From: Imbricaverruca yamaguchii
Taxonomy: Eukaryota; Arthropoda; Thecostraca; Neoverrucidae
NCBI GenBank assembly: GCA_034440575.1
Contig: JAOTOL010001523.1
Coordinates: 570,001-634,000, forward strand
Direction: 5' to 3'
Length of the DNA: 64,000 bases
Made by a program: the position numbers and the translations under genes. The stretch's first letter is position 1; every line of letters starts with the position of its first letter. A model generated the notes under the pieces. The model searched no databases and had not been told where the DNA came from. It worked only from the letters and a program-made list of their open reading frames with translations. Shown here in pieces: positions 31,811-44,349 of the stretch.

Positions 31811-34800
31811 GGCTTAGTGAGAGCTATCCGCCGTAGGCTGGAAACATGATCGTGTTCTAGAGTTTTGCCATCCAGGACATCATTATCTCAGTATAATTGT
31901 CGAGTTCATTTTGCCACCAGATTGAATAGATCCGTTTGCAAATGATTGCGAGCCTATTGCTGTTTGATAAGCATGCACCAAGCTGACCTGGAAGTATCAA
32001 AAGGATTGCTTACCGTCAAGCAGAAGTGTATTTATTCTCTTCAAATTGGAGTACCACAAAAAAAAATCCTCCAGATTCATAATTCAAAGCCGTAAATCCA
32101 ACCCCAGACGCCATTCTGCATACCGGATGTCGCCAGCGTACGTAATTCGTCAGGTCATAGGTAATCCTAAATGCATGGAGATATGATCGGTAACTGGGAA
32201 GCGTATTTTCCCTGTGGCCCGAGGGCATCGGCCTCAAATATCACCGGCTACCGAACGATAGATTCCTCGCGACCATTCGGTGCAAGGCAGTAGCGCTAGG
32301 ATCTTGTCCAAGCAGACTCGAAGGTTCTGAAGATAACTGTTTCTGCCCTTTGCACGAACATTGTTTTGACCCTCTAAGGGTTACATACTGGTACTAGTGC
32401 TTACTGCCCCCTAACCCTGACAAGCGCCGCGGTAAGAACTAGCACTAAGTTGGAGGGACAAAACCTATTTTCATTCGTTTCTTTCCATGTGACACCCTTA
32501 CCTACACACTTCTCGTTGTATTCATGGATATGCAGGTGTAAACATAGGCACGGCCAAGCTTATACTTTGACCAATGTCGCGGCATGTGCAGTGCTCCCTC
32601 CCACCGTTGACATATCTTTACTGGCAAGGCACTTGTTCGATTCTGAGTTCTGACGTTAGTATTTTATCTCTAACTGTCGCAAGCTGGCCTGTCGGGGTTC
32701 GCACTGATCAGATACCGATGATATCGGAAGGAACGCCTGAGCAGACTGTCATGTCGAGCTGCTGTCAAGCCCTTCGGCTACCATTTTGCGAGTATCAAGT
32801 GGCTGGTGGACTTGTGTTCGCGCAAAGCTGAGACCGTTATGACCGGCAATGTCGCCTGCGGAAGGCAATCAGATGTAGGTTAATTATCTAACCTAGAGTC
32901 TCTTGAACGACTGGCGTCTTCACAAATTATTGCGGCTTTCAGCGACAATCCTACTTGGACTATTTTAGGTAAAGCAAACACGCGCCTTTTCCGTGCAATG
33001 TCTAAGCATTTCATTACAGGGATAAGTAGCCTCCAAAATGTATTTCCCTCCGTGCGTTGTGCACGAGCATCATTCGCTAGTGATGCACACAACATTGAAT
33101 CACTCAGTGGCAATGCATCAAGCGGAAATGAGCCAATCCATGACGTGAGAAATACCGTGCTTCCTCTGTGTAGAAGAATACAAATGCGTTGTTCTTTGGC
33201 ATTTATGATGGCCATGTCGACTAACGACGGCTGCTACAGCTTCGGTTAGCCCAATTAGGCACAGTCCTCGTGTGTAATTACCGTCGTGTGGTTGTAAAGG
33301 GTACGGTGGCGAGGCGCGGGAGTCTCGTGTGTAGCCTTACAAGTGGCAAGCCAGTTCACACGCCGGCGGCGGCGAGGCTGCAGCACAGTTCGCCACACTC
33401 GTCTCGGGTGCGCGTCATTAGCTGGCCAGCTTCATCAGCTGGCGAATTAGTCTGCTGACTGCTGATGGCTTTCGCTGACGGCTAGATGACTGCCGATTCT
33501 CCCTCCCCCGCCCCGTCGGTCGAGAATAGCTGGTCACTCGGATGCGGCCGTATCGAGAGCGGTGTTTTAGAGTTAAGAGTGTAGCCGTATTTCTCTTTGG
33601 TGTTTCAGACATGTGATGTGTGTATCCAGAAACTTAATCGTGGTGCATTCCATGTTCATGCGTTAATCCTCCGAAAAGTGAACGAAGTGCATTTGCTTGT
33701 CTCTGGTGCGTGAGCGTTCTGTTTCAATGTTGTGCTTAGTACGGCAGTTGGCTCAAAGGAAGTTATTTTTATAAATCTTCATGTAAAACCTGAAATTTTC
33801 CGCGCACGCCTAAGGCGGTATTTCATCACATTTTCTTTTGTTTTTGTTCGCACCCTTAAAAATACCTACCCGGCTGTGCCCCTGTTCAAGACGTCTTCGT
33901 GTTGGACAAGCACAATTTAATCCGAAACTGGAAGTATTCATTCACGCATCCAAGCGCATCATTCAAGACGAGACCACCCACCATGCATTAGTTACATCAC
34001 AAGGATATCTGTGCACGTCCAAAAACAAAAGTATTTCTTCGCATGTGGCATAGTTGGTTTGGTCATGATTCTTTTCTTATCTTGGAAGGCTTAAAACTCA
34101 AATAACTATCTTGGAAGGCTTAGATAGACTACGTCAATAAATCACACAGAGCAGCGAAGCTCTCAGCGAATGCGAGCGACGTGCAACCCACGGGGTGCGT
34201 TTGTGTTCCATCAAATGTTCGCGTCGGTCAGAAGCTTGATACTACGGGTCGGATGGTGTATGGTGGCGTACATCACCCGCCTCGATCTAGCTGGCCCTGT
34301 GTGCGACCAACAGTTGAAGTGCCCCTGCGGAGAAGGTTCTCGCAGTCCGCTGATTGTGTTTGTTGGTAGGTTGACATGGCTTACAGGTGCATCGGAAAAT
34401 TCGAACGTAAAACATGCCCTGTTTCGCAGGAGATATGGACGTTTTGGCTCTTATAACAGACATATCATGTGTGGCAGTAATGCGCTGTCATCAGGGATGC
34501 CTAGCGAGTTTGTGACTCGGAAAATTAACGGATGAATGTCACTGAACACCATTTAGGCTCTTGCATCACCTTTATTAATCATCAAAAATTACTTAACCGC
34601 TGGTTGCGAACTATGTATTAAGCCCGCGCATCTTCAATGTAAATATATGGAATCATTGGCCATAATCGCGCCCGTCCCAGCACCGTTGGAGGTCCAGAAA
34701 TGTCCGTACTTGATGCGTTCCACACACGCCCACCATCACAGCCGCAAATATCAATTTTAGCTGTGCGACTCCGACCGGGTAATCAGAACTCGGGCTGACG

Positions 34801-35280
34801 TGATAAATTAGTTCGTGATGAAACAATTTGTCCAAGCGTCAGGTAGCCGACAAATTAACATCGCCTGTCGTTAAAAAATAGATTAACATGGCGACGTAAA
34901 AAGAGCCGACAGAGCCGCGCTACCGGGCCCCGGCGGAAGGTCGCCGCCGGCCCCAGGCGGTGCTCCGGGATCGCCGCAGCCTCTGGCGCTGCGCCACGAA
35001 CGCCTATGTGGTGCGCATCTCACCACTGATAATGCTGACCCGGTGTTGCCCTTCAGCTGCGGTCTGGTAGCTGCCGCCTTCGGAGTTTGTGTATGCGATG
35101 TACCGGCGTGAATTTTTAGCTTCTGGATAAACCGATTTCGGTCAAGGTAATCTACAAGTGTCAGAGTTAGGTCATTAATAGCACAGGCATTTGCGCCAGA
35201 GTATTCCCGGAAATTGCATCGAATATTTCTCATGGTATTTCCTTTAGGTTTGAGAGCCTCCGTGGAGCACACACACACAT
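31811..35280. other. Non-coding interval without arrays
   Basis: Ordinary composition. Frames at 32880-33215 (minus) and 34170-34535 (plus) are the longest; neither matches a family I know and neither shows a splice or promoter context. Confidence 0.4.
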
Positions 35281-35297
35281 ATATATGCATATGTATA

Positions 35298-35350
<53 letters not shown>
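35275..35350. repeat. (CA)n-(TA)n microsatellite
   Basis: A short (AC)n followed by about 60 bp of alternating TA with a few G/C interruptions. Confidence 0.97.
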
Positions 35351-35352
<2 letters not shown>

Positions 35353-35355
35353 TAA

Positions 35356-35513
35356 AGGGGACGAGCAGGGGTAAGTTGACCGTCTCACACTCGAAAAATC
35401 GTAGGTTCTATTCTCACCTGCCGCCACTCTTCGCCCGCGACCAATCAGCATGGGAGATTAGCGACGCCACATGACTCGACGGTCGACGTGTCGTAAAAAC
35501 CAATAACCACATC
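35356..35513 (+). mobile_element. Diverged SINE copy with 7-bp target duplication
   Basis: Retains a B-box-like GTAGGTTCTATTC, the body block CCCGCGACCAATCAGCATGG and the tail GTGTCGTAAAAACC. TGCATAA flanks it at 35349-35355 and 35514-35520. It inserted at the end of the TA tract. Confidence 0.7.
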
Positions 35514-35647
35514 TGCATAAGATATCAGTTATATTACGTGTATGTTTGTATATCTGAAGGGGGCTCGATAGCGCGCGTGTGTGTGTGCGTGCCAATGATT
35601 CAATGATGTTTACGGAACCCGATTTGTCGCACATCCAGCCGTGACAT

Positions 35648-35818
35648 TCGGCTCCAGAGCCGAATGTGTGGCGTGCAATGACCTGGACACCAGGCAGCTG
35701 CTCGGCCCCAGAGCCGAATGTGTGGCGTGCAGTGACCCGAACACCAGGCAGCTGCTCGGCTCCAGAGCCGAATGTGTGGCGTGCAGTGACCCGAACACCA
35801 GGCAGCTGGTCGGCTCAC
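35648..35818. repeat. Minisatellite, 54-bp unit x 3
   Basis: GAGCCGAATGTGTGGCGTGC recurs at 35657, 35711 and 35765. Confidence 0.95.
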
Positions 35819-35952
35819 AGAATCGCCCAACCTTGGCGATATTTTCGCCAAGCTGAGTTGGATGAGCTCCCGCCTGTCAGCCTTCTTGGATTCGAATACT
35901 TCGAATGCTGATGTGTAATGCTTAGACAGCGCAATGCGCCCTGTTGTCACTC

Positions 35953-36036
35953 TGCGACCAATCAGCGCGAGAGGTTGGCGACGCTATATAACCTAACGGT
36001 TGAATGCGTCGTGAAATATCCCAAGGTTCTTCTTCT
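35953..36036 (+). mobile_element. 5'-truncated SINE, tail half only
   Basis: Matches the 3' body of the 1633 SINE from GCGACCAATC through TATATAACCTAACGGTTGAA and TGCGTCGTGAAA to GGTTCTTCTT. The head with both Pol III boxes is absent. The next array begins directly after it. Confidence 0.85.
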
Positions 36037-36039
36037 TGT

Positions 36040-36562
36040 CCCCAATATATCTCTCCCGTGGATGTCCTCAGTATATCCTGCAGTGGACATCCCTAGGCTG
36101 TCTCTCCACTGGGTGTCCCTGGCTATCTCTCCAATTGGTGCTCCTGACTATCTCTCCACTGGGTGTCCCCTGGCTATCTCTCCACTGGGTGTCCCCTGGC
36201 TATCTCTTCAGTGGGTGTCCCTGGCTATCTCTCCAGTGGGTGTCCCCTGGCTATCTCTCCAGTGGGTGTCCCCTGACTATCTCTCCAGTGGGTGTCCCCT
36301 GGCTATCTCTCCAATGGGTGCTCCTGACTATCTCTCCAGTGGGTGTCCTCTGGCTATCTCTCCAGTGGGTGCCCCTGGCTATCTCTCCAGTGGGTGTCCC
36401 TGGCTGTCTCTCCAGTGGGTGTCCCTGGCTGTCTCCCCAGTGGGTGTCCCTGGCTATCTCTCCAGTGGGTGTCCCTGGCTGTCTCTCCAGTGGGTGTCCC
36501 TGGCTGTCTCTCCAGTGGGTGTCCCTGGCTGTCTCCCCAGAAGGTGTCCCTGGCTATTTCTC
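36040..36562. repeat. Minisatellite, 25-27-bp unit, about 19 copies
   Basis: TGGCTATCTCTCCAGTGGGTGTCC(C) repeated, with TGGCTGTCT and TGACTATCT variants. One-base C length changes shift the reading frame between copies, which argues against coding. Confidence 0.95.
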
Positions 36563-37788
36563 CGGTCGGTGGCTCCGGTGGCAGTGGCCCGGACAGAGAG
36601 GTAGCGGAACGTCGCTCACATCTGTCACAGACCTGTCACAGTTGTATTTCAGACGGCGGAGAGTTCCACGGATGGCAGCTCTGCTGGGACGGCGGTGCTG
36701 CCACTGCTGGCCCGTTCTGGAAATTCCGGCCGGCGCGGCGGCCGACGCAGACGTGTTCCGACTCAAATGCCAACCGGCGGCAACGGTAAAACAGGCCGAA
36801 ACTTCTCCAACAAACAAACAAACAAACAAACAAACAAACAAAAACACTGTATTCGATGAAATACCTGAGGTAATCACCTTTCGGCTAATCATTTGCAAAT
36901 ACAGTTTTCGGCGAAGGAACATGTTGGCTGTAGCATCACACCACATGTCAAGTTAATATTCCACAACACTTCCAACGTTTAGCACGCTCTGACCGCTACC
37001 TAGTGGCAGTGACTGGCTTAAGATTGTTATTCTGGGGCGCAGCCGTGAAATTAATAGGCGCAGATATGAAGTATATTCTTAGTTTGCCCGATATTCCCCC
37101 TGAAGTTGAGGCATTTTGGGCACCATGGGAGGGAAAGGAGAATAATAATCACTAATTAGGATGCTATTCGAGTTCCTGCCTATGTGTGGTGCTAAGGTTA
37201 CTTGTTGGCCATTCTTGCACTTTGATTGCTTGATTTGGTTTAACTATGACCATTTAGCATGAGGTTTAAATATAATCAAATTTCCCACGAGCGAAAAGAC
37301 CATGTTCATTTGATCTGCGTAAAGAAGACTCAAAACAACATTCATAGGAACGTCGCTTGTTCCCTGTATCGGTAGATCAAACCAACAATCACTTCGGTGA
37401 ACACAGCAAGTAATAGGCATTTGACCAGCCCCAACGTCCAGTGCGATTTCTGGACATACTTGGGCTAACCAGGTCGGTACGACTCCGAGTCTTTTCCTGA
37501 CGTAAATACAAATGACGTTGGCGCGGAAGCTTGTCTGAGCTTGAGCTTGTTTTGGACCGGAGTTTCTTTGAACCTCGGATTTTTGCTGTCATTTTCGAAC
37601 AGAATAGGAATAAGACTGAATCATCGCTCGAAAGATCGTTTGCAACACGTCATTTGCTTCTCCTGGCCCTCGCTCGACGGCCAGCTTTGCCTTCGCTTCT
37701 CTCCGGCTTGCTCCATTTCCCGGTGGCCTCCGGTCAACGCACCTGATTGCGGGTCGCGTGGAGAGGTTAATGAAATGCATCCTCTATT
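36563..37788. other. Non-coding interval with an (AAAC)n tract
   Basis: (CAAA)n at about 36811-36845. Nothing else recognised. Confidence 0.5.
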
Positions 37789-38215
37789 GTGCTGTGACGC
37801 GGCGCACAAGCCCGACACAGGCCCGACAGGCCCACGCCCAGACACGGCTAGCCGACGGCACCGAAGCCAGGCTTTTGTGCTGTGATACGGTGCACAAGCC
37901 CGACACAGGCCCAGCAGGCCCACGCCCAGACACGGCTAGCCGACGGCACCGAAGCCAGGCTTTTTGTGCTGCGACACGGCGCATAAGTCAGGTGCTGACC
38001 CACCCCAGACACAGTTAGCTGGCCGAACCGAAGCCGGGCTTTTGTGCTGCGACACGGCGCACAAGCCAGGTGCTGACCCACGCCCGGGCACGGTTAGCCC
38101 ACCGGACCGAAGCCGGGCCGGGAAGCCGGGTTTTTGTGCCGTGACAAGGCGCACAAACAGGCGCTGGTCCACGGCCAGACACGGCTAGCCGGCCCGAGAA
38201 GCTGGACTTTGTTAG
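37789..38215. repeat. Minisatellite, 78-92-bp unit x 5
   Basis: GTGCTG(T/C)GACACGGCGCACAAG starts at 37789, 37877, 37966, 38044 and (as GTGCCG) 38136. Units share CAGACACGGCTAGCCG and GAAGCC(A/G)GGCTTTT. Confidence 0.92.
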
Positions 38216-38324
38216 CCGAGCCCGTGCTGCGGTGCGCCGTAAGCCTGTGAGATTTGTGAGGGAAGACTACGCTGCTGGTCAAGTTATGCGGATATACTTC
38301 TTTGTACCCAAGTGTTTTTGACCC

Positions 38325-39497
38325 GTGAATTAATAAATTATTAACCAGTGAATGATTGATTTTTTGTTTTTACTAATTTTTTTTACTTGTAAATTTAGGT
38401 ATTTTTTATATTTGTTTTTTTTTATCAAGGTTGAATATATTAATACAAATTTTTGATATATTATTTTTAAACTTTTTTTTATTTTTAAAAATTTTTTTTT
38501 TCTTTTTTTCATATTTTTTTTTTTTTTTTATTTATTTGTTAATTATTTTTTTATTAAATTGTTATTAAATTATTTATTAATTATTTATTATATTTGAAAA
38601 AGATTTTTTATTTTTTTTTAAAAATTTTTTGGTTTAGAAAAAATAATTTTTTTTTATTTAAATAATTTTTTTTTATAATTATTTAAATAAATAATATTTA
38701 TTTATTTAATAATTTTTTTTAAACAAAAAAAAATTTTTTTTAATTTATTTTTTTATTATTTTTTTATTTATTAAAAATTTTTTTTAAACCAAATAAATAT
38801 TTATAAATTACCTTTAAACCCAAAAAAAAATAAAAATAAAGTAAAAAAACTTTAAAAATACAAAAAATTAAAAAAAATAAAAAAATTAAAAAAAATATTT
38901 ATAAAATAGAAAAATAAAAACAAATATTTTAAAATTTTTTTTAAATTTTTTAAAAGCCCTTAAAATTTTTATTATAAAAATTTTAAAATTATCAAAAAAA
39001 ACCCATAAAATTTAAAATTTATAATTCTATATAAAAACTAAAATAAATAACAATAAATCAAACAAAAAAAAAAATAAAAATATTAATAAAAAAAAAAACA
39101 AAAACACCAAAACCCCCCCATATATAACAAAAAAAAAAACTTTCTTGGGCGTTAAAAAAAAAAAAAAAAAAAAAAATTTTTTTCAAATTATTATTTTACT
39201 TTTTTATTTTTTTCCACAAAAAATCATTTAATTTTTTTTTTTTTTTTCCTTTTTAAATTTTTTAATTTTTTTTTTTTAAAAAAGGTAAAAAAAAACCCAA
39301 AGCATTCCAAATTAAAAAAAAAAAAATAATTTTTTTTTTGGAAAAATAAAAAAAAAAAAACAAAAATTTATTTTTATACTTAAAAAAAATAAAATTTAAT
39401 TAAATTTAATAAAATAAAAAAAAAAAATAAAAAAAAAAAAAAATTAAAATTAAATAAAAAATAAAAAAAAAAAAAAATTTTAAAAAAAAAATAAAAG
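38325..39497. repeat. 1.17-kb A/T homopolymer desert
   Basis: Almost only A and T in runs of 3-20. The first part is T-rich and the second part A-rich, with a handful of C and G. The edges are abrupt: ordinary sequence resumes at about 39498. It carries no gene. It is either an extreme AT-rich locus or a badly resolved assembly segment. Confidence 0.9.
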
Positions 39498-39890
39498 GTT
39501 TGTTGCCAAGAAGATAATCAGCGAAACGTCAAGCCAGGACAATGAGAAAGGGAGACACAAAGGGAGACTCTGGCGATGGTCAGCCGATGAAGCCGTGACA
39601 CAGAGTCGCCAGCTATGCCGAGCTGGCGACGCCCGCCAGCCGCCGTCAGCTGCCGTCGGGTATCCGGTGTCGTAAGGTAGTTGTCACGACGCAAATGCCT
39701 GCTATTGATTTCGTGAACATGATCTAGCGTCAGGGTAATGGTCACACAACAGAAATATAGCAGAACAAAGTTCCTCATGTGGCAGCAGTGCTTATCCATG
39801 TCTCACTGTTTTCGCGAAAGACAAGTGTGCTGATTCTGAAATATATTGGAGGACATCTAACTTCTCTAGGAAATCCCGTCCAGGGGCGGA

Positions 39891-40092
39891 TCCAGTGGGG
39901 TCAGAGGCGCATGCCCTTCCAATTGGCCGATATTATTAACTAAAATGGTATTTTTGGAAAATGTATGAACTTTGTATAACATAAATATTGTACAAAACAG
40001 AACCGATGAATGTTGCCTGTTCACAGCTGATGAGTTTTTTAATCCGATGTTTCAACCCCCCTCCCCCAGCCAGGTGTCTGGATGCTCCCCTG
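39891..40092. mobile_element. 202-bp hAT-like MITE
   Basis: The left end CAGGGGCGGATCCAG and the right end CTGGATGCTCCCCTG (40078-40092) are inverted repeats matching at 13 of 15 positions. Flanks are ATCCCGTC (39883-39890) and ATCACGTC (40093-40100), 7 of 8 identical, the 8-bp duplication expected of hAT elements. The interior is AT-rich and non-coding, so it depends on a transposase from elsewhere. The same terminus occurs inside the foldback element at 5319. Confidence 0.85.
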
Positions 40093-40455
40093 ATCACGTC
40101 AATGGCCCCGTTTGTCTGTTGTGTGGGTCTATTGAGTACCGCGACTGTGTGAGCCCCTCAATCACAGTGAAGCAATGCCACAACACTAATAATACAAAAC
40201 ACAAAAATACCCACTGAATGGTAGAGAAGATAACGCTATCGTCTGAGCCGATGAGTTGTAGCTCGTTGTTCACTGCTGGGCGAAATAAAATATGACTATT
40301 GTCACAATCTGGCCAGAGGTTTGCGTGCCGGAATATCCCGGCAGCCGTCCCATTGCCGGTGCGCGGTGTACCATTTCCCACACATGTTCATGTCATTAAT
40401 GGCGTCAATTTGAGCGACTTTCTCGACTAGCTTACAAATGCCGGATTTGAGGGAT

Positions 40456-40773
40456 TTAATCATGCCGGAATTCCCAAAGCATTATGCTTGTCGTCAACTT
40501 TGTGAAGGGCAGCGAGCCCTTCACTGCATTTTTCCGGGCGGAAAGAGCAGTTTCGGACGCAGTGCTTTTGTTTACGATCGAGAAAAGTGAGTGTCCGATA
40601 GCCGGAGGGCACGTATTGAGAATATGCACAGGAACGCCACCATCGGCACACGACTCTTTGTTGGGCATGCTGAACAATGTCGCCCAAAATTCACGCGCAG
40701 AAAGCGGACATTCGGGAGAGGCCGCTTCGGACGTTGGATGTCCAGCAGGACGGCACCCCTTGTTGCCACCCAA
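40456..40773 (-). pseudogene. Second non-LTR reverse transcriptase relic, frameshifted
   Basis: On the minus strand the run DGGVPVHILNTCPPAIGHSL (within 40590-40644), followed by FSIVNKS, matches the conserved DG(I/V)P..ILK...P.I...L..I.N.S block N-terminal to the catalytic box of non-LTR reverse transcriptases. The expected WK.A.V.PLHK segment is split: KNAV stays in this frame, while LHKVDDKHN is in a second frame at 40481-40507. So at least one frameshift exists and the gene is dead. The sequence ends before the catalytic motif. The long plus-strand frame at 40484-41593 is its antisense shadow continued into the next array. Confidence 0.65.
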
Positions 40774-41204
40774 ACTGAGACGAAATGTTCAGTCGCCTGA
40801 TCGGCTGCAGTGTTCCCCGGTAGCGCGGCAGCAGCGCGTTTTCACCCGACGGCAGTTCGCAGCTGCCGGGCGGATCACACTTCCCGTGACGGCGCTTCCT
40901 CGACCTGGCGGATCAGGTTGCTTCGGATGTCTCGTTCTGCTGCACGACGGACTGCGCCGTTGGTGGTCTTCTCGGCACTTCCAGGGGATCCAGCGCCATG
41001 CCATTGACACCTCAGTTCGTCTGTCGGAGGCGGTAGTGCCCGGGGTTCTGGATATTGACTGGGCGGGTCGGAGCGCGTCCGTCCAGCAGCCGCAGCATTG
41101 GGCTGGAACCTGCAGTTCACTGGTGCCCGCAGCTGCCGCAGCTGCTGGCGATCTGTCCCCAGCTGACGGCGGCAGCGGCCGCCAGCGGCTGGCTGGGATC
41201 CAGC
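40774..41204. other. GC-rich non-coding interval
   Basis: May include more of the decayed retroelement on the minus strand, but I cannot read a further motif. Confidence 0.35.
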
Positions 41205-41492
41205 CGGACCCACGAACGCGGCACCCGGAGCCTCTCTCCCTCACCACACACGGCACCCCGAGCCCTGGCCGGACCCACGAACGCGGCACCCGGAGCCTCT
41301 CTCCCTCACCACACACGGCACCCGGAGCCTCTCTCCCTCACCACACACGGCACCCGGAGCCTCTCTCCCTCACCACACACGGCACCCGGAGCCTCTCTCC
41401 CTCACCACACACGGCACCCGGAGCCTCTCTCCCTCATCACACGGCACCCGGAGCCTCTCTCCCTCATCACACGGCACCCCGAGCCCTGCAGA
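41205..41492. repeat. Minisatellite, 32-bp unit x 8 inside a larger repeat
   Basis: CGGCACCCGGAGCCTCTCTC + CCTCACCACACA at 41284, 41316, 41348 and on. The last copies are 28 bp (CATCACACGG). A longer unit beginning ACCCACGAACGCGGCACC occurs at 41210 and 41275. Confidence 0.95.
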
Positions 41493-42411
<919 letters not shown>

Positions 42412-42639
42412 ATATTGACACATAACCGAACCTCAACCACATAAGATTGGGTAAGCTCTCCTACCATTCGTTCCCACTGGAGGTAGGGAGCTTTGAGCAT
42501 GTGGTCCACCACTCCTTTGGGCCTGTGAAGACTGATAAAGCACATGGAGATAGTGTCATCACTCAAAAGACAGTATGAAGTTTCGACAGTGAAAGGATCG
42601 GCGTTTGATACATGACCAACGTGATCGTGCTCAAGTACT

Positions 42640-43238
42640 GTTGTAGCCAATGCCAGTGCTGTAGCCAGTGTACGCATGTAGTCAGTGCTAATGTTGTAGC
42701 CAGTGTACGTGTGTAGTCAATGCCAATGTTGTAGCCAGTGCACGCGTGTAGTCAGTGCCAATGTTGTAGCCAGTGTATGTACGCATGCAGCCGGTGCCAG
42801 TGTTGTAGCCAGTGTACGCATGTAGTCAGCGCCAAGTTCTGTAGCCAGTGTGCACGTGCAGTCAGTGCCAAGGCTTGTAGCCAGTGTACGCGTGTAGTCA
42901 GTGCCAGTGTTATAGTCGGTGCATGTACGCAATGTAGTCAGTGCCACTGTTGTAGCCAGTGTACGCCTGCAATCAGTGTCAGTGTTGTAGCCAGTGTATG
43001 TACGCATGTAGCCAGTGTATGTACGCATGTAGCCAGTGCCAGTGTTGTAGCCAGTGTGCATGTGTAGTCAGTGCCAAGGTTTGTAGCCAGTGTACACGTG
43101 TAGTCAGTGCCAGTGTTATAGTCAGTGCATGTACGCATGCAGTCAGTGCCAGTGTTATAGCCAGTGTACGCCTGTAATCAGTGTCAGTGTTGTAGCCAGT
43201 GTGCGCGTGTATTCAGTGCAAGTGTTGTAGCCTGTGCA
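42640..43238. repeat. Minisatellite, about 35-42-bp unit, about 16 copies
   Basis: GTAGTCAGTGCCAGTGTTGT + AGCCAGTGTACGC(AT), with variable inserts such as GTATGTACGCAT. The cysteine-rich open frames it produces occur on both strands in several frames and are by-products. Confidence 0.95.
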
Positions 43239-44328
43239 TTCTTTGAAGGTGCTTTTGATAATTTGATAACTGTCTGTTGTCCTCAGCATGAAATACACGT
43301 TGGACTGACTGGACGCTTGGTAGTTACCAGAGTTGAAATGGATACACCAAAATGTGCGAATAATAATAGCCAGTGGCGGTTATGAAGGGATTGGGCACAT
43401 TCACCTGCGTCCCTCCACTTTTTGGCCATTTTAATTTTCGGAATTATGACGACGGAATAATCCGTATCAAAAGTTCGGTCCCAACCTTGTCGTCATTACA
43501 CAAGACCCGGGTGCCGCGTTACATGCCAGACGTTGCCTTCTTTCCCCATGTCTTGGTCAACTAGAGAATATTTAGTGTAAGCCCATGTCTGAAAGTCTGT
43601 GTAGTGACCAGACCCGTCGGTTAAGTCGTTAGTGGGACGAGCAGAAGGGGAATGCAAGGACTTCCGGTCATAACGGTAATGGCATGAAGGCAAGGTAAAC
43701 TAGCTCATTTTGAAGGCAAGCAATTTCGTTGAAATATTGTCAAAAAAGTGTAGGATGGTTTTCCACGGCTGGAACCATAATCAAGGTAATTGCCTTCATT
43801 TCAGAGTAATGCGGCTCGATTCACAGAATTTTGAGCCTTATCCCTCACCGCCGTTGGTTGGCACTTTGCATTTGTCGTGGCATGGGCATGGCTAGCACAA
43901 ATACATCTTCCGCTACCCGTGCAATTATCAGTCGTATCAGGCCCACAAATATAAATGTCCAGCTCAATCGACATCGTTAATTGGTGTGAAAAATGAGTCC
44001 CAGTCATATCAAATTTACTTGCCAAAGGAAGCAGATGGTCTGGAAATGTGCGCCAGCGAACTACATCTATGACGATTTTTCAGTCAGGCCGGCTTCAAAG
44101 TCTAGATACATTTTCATTCTTTTTGCTTCTGTGCTTCCGTGATAGATTCATTTTTGCTTTTGTATTACCAGGTTTTCACCCCGTAATTGAGTTCATTGGC
44201 TTCGACTAGGCATTCGAATATTATTCGACGAGCCAGTGTTCAATGAACATATTGATTCCACTTCTGACATGGATATTGTCCATATCAGAGGTGATTCGCG
44301 TAGCATCGAACCAGCGTCTAACTCGCTG
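43239..44328. other. Non-coding interval, nothing recognised
   Basis: Ordinary composition, no domain or repeat identified. Confidence 0.4.
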
Positions 44329-44349
44329 ATTGGCTGTCAAGTGACGTCA
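44329..44349 (+). promoter_or_regulatory. Possible promoter module: inverted CCAAT box + CRE
   Basis: ATTGG (44329-44333) and the perfect CRE TGACGTCA (44342-44349) lie 8 bp apart, immediately upstream of a CpG-dense block (44390-44930). This is a common layout for animal CpG promoters, but no gene can be read downstream. Confidence 0.3.
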
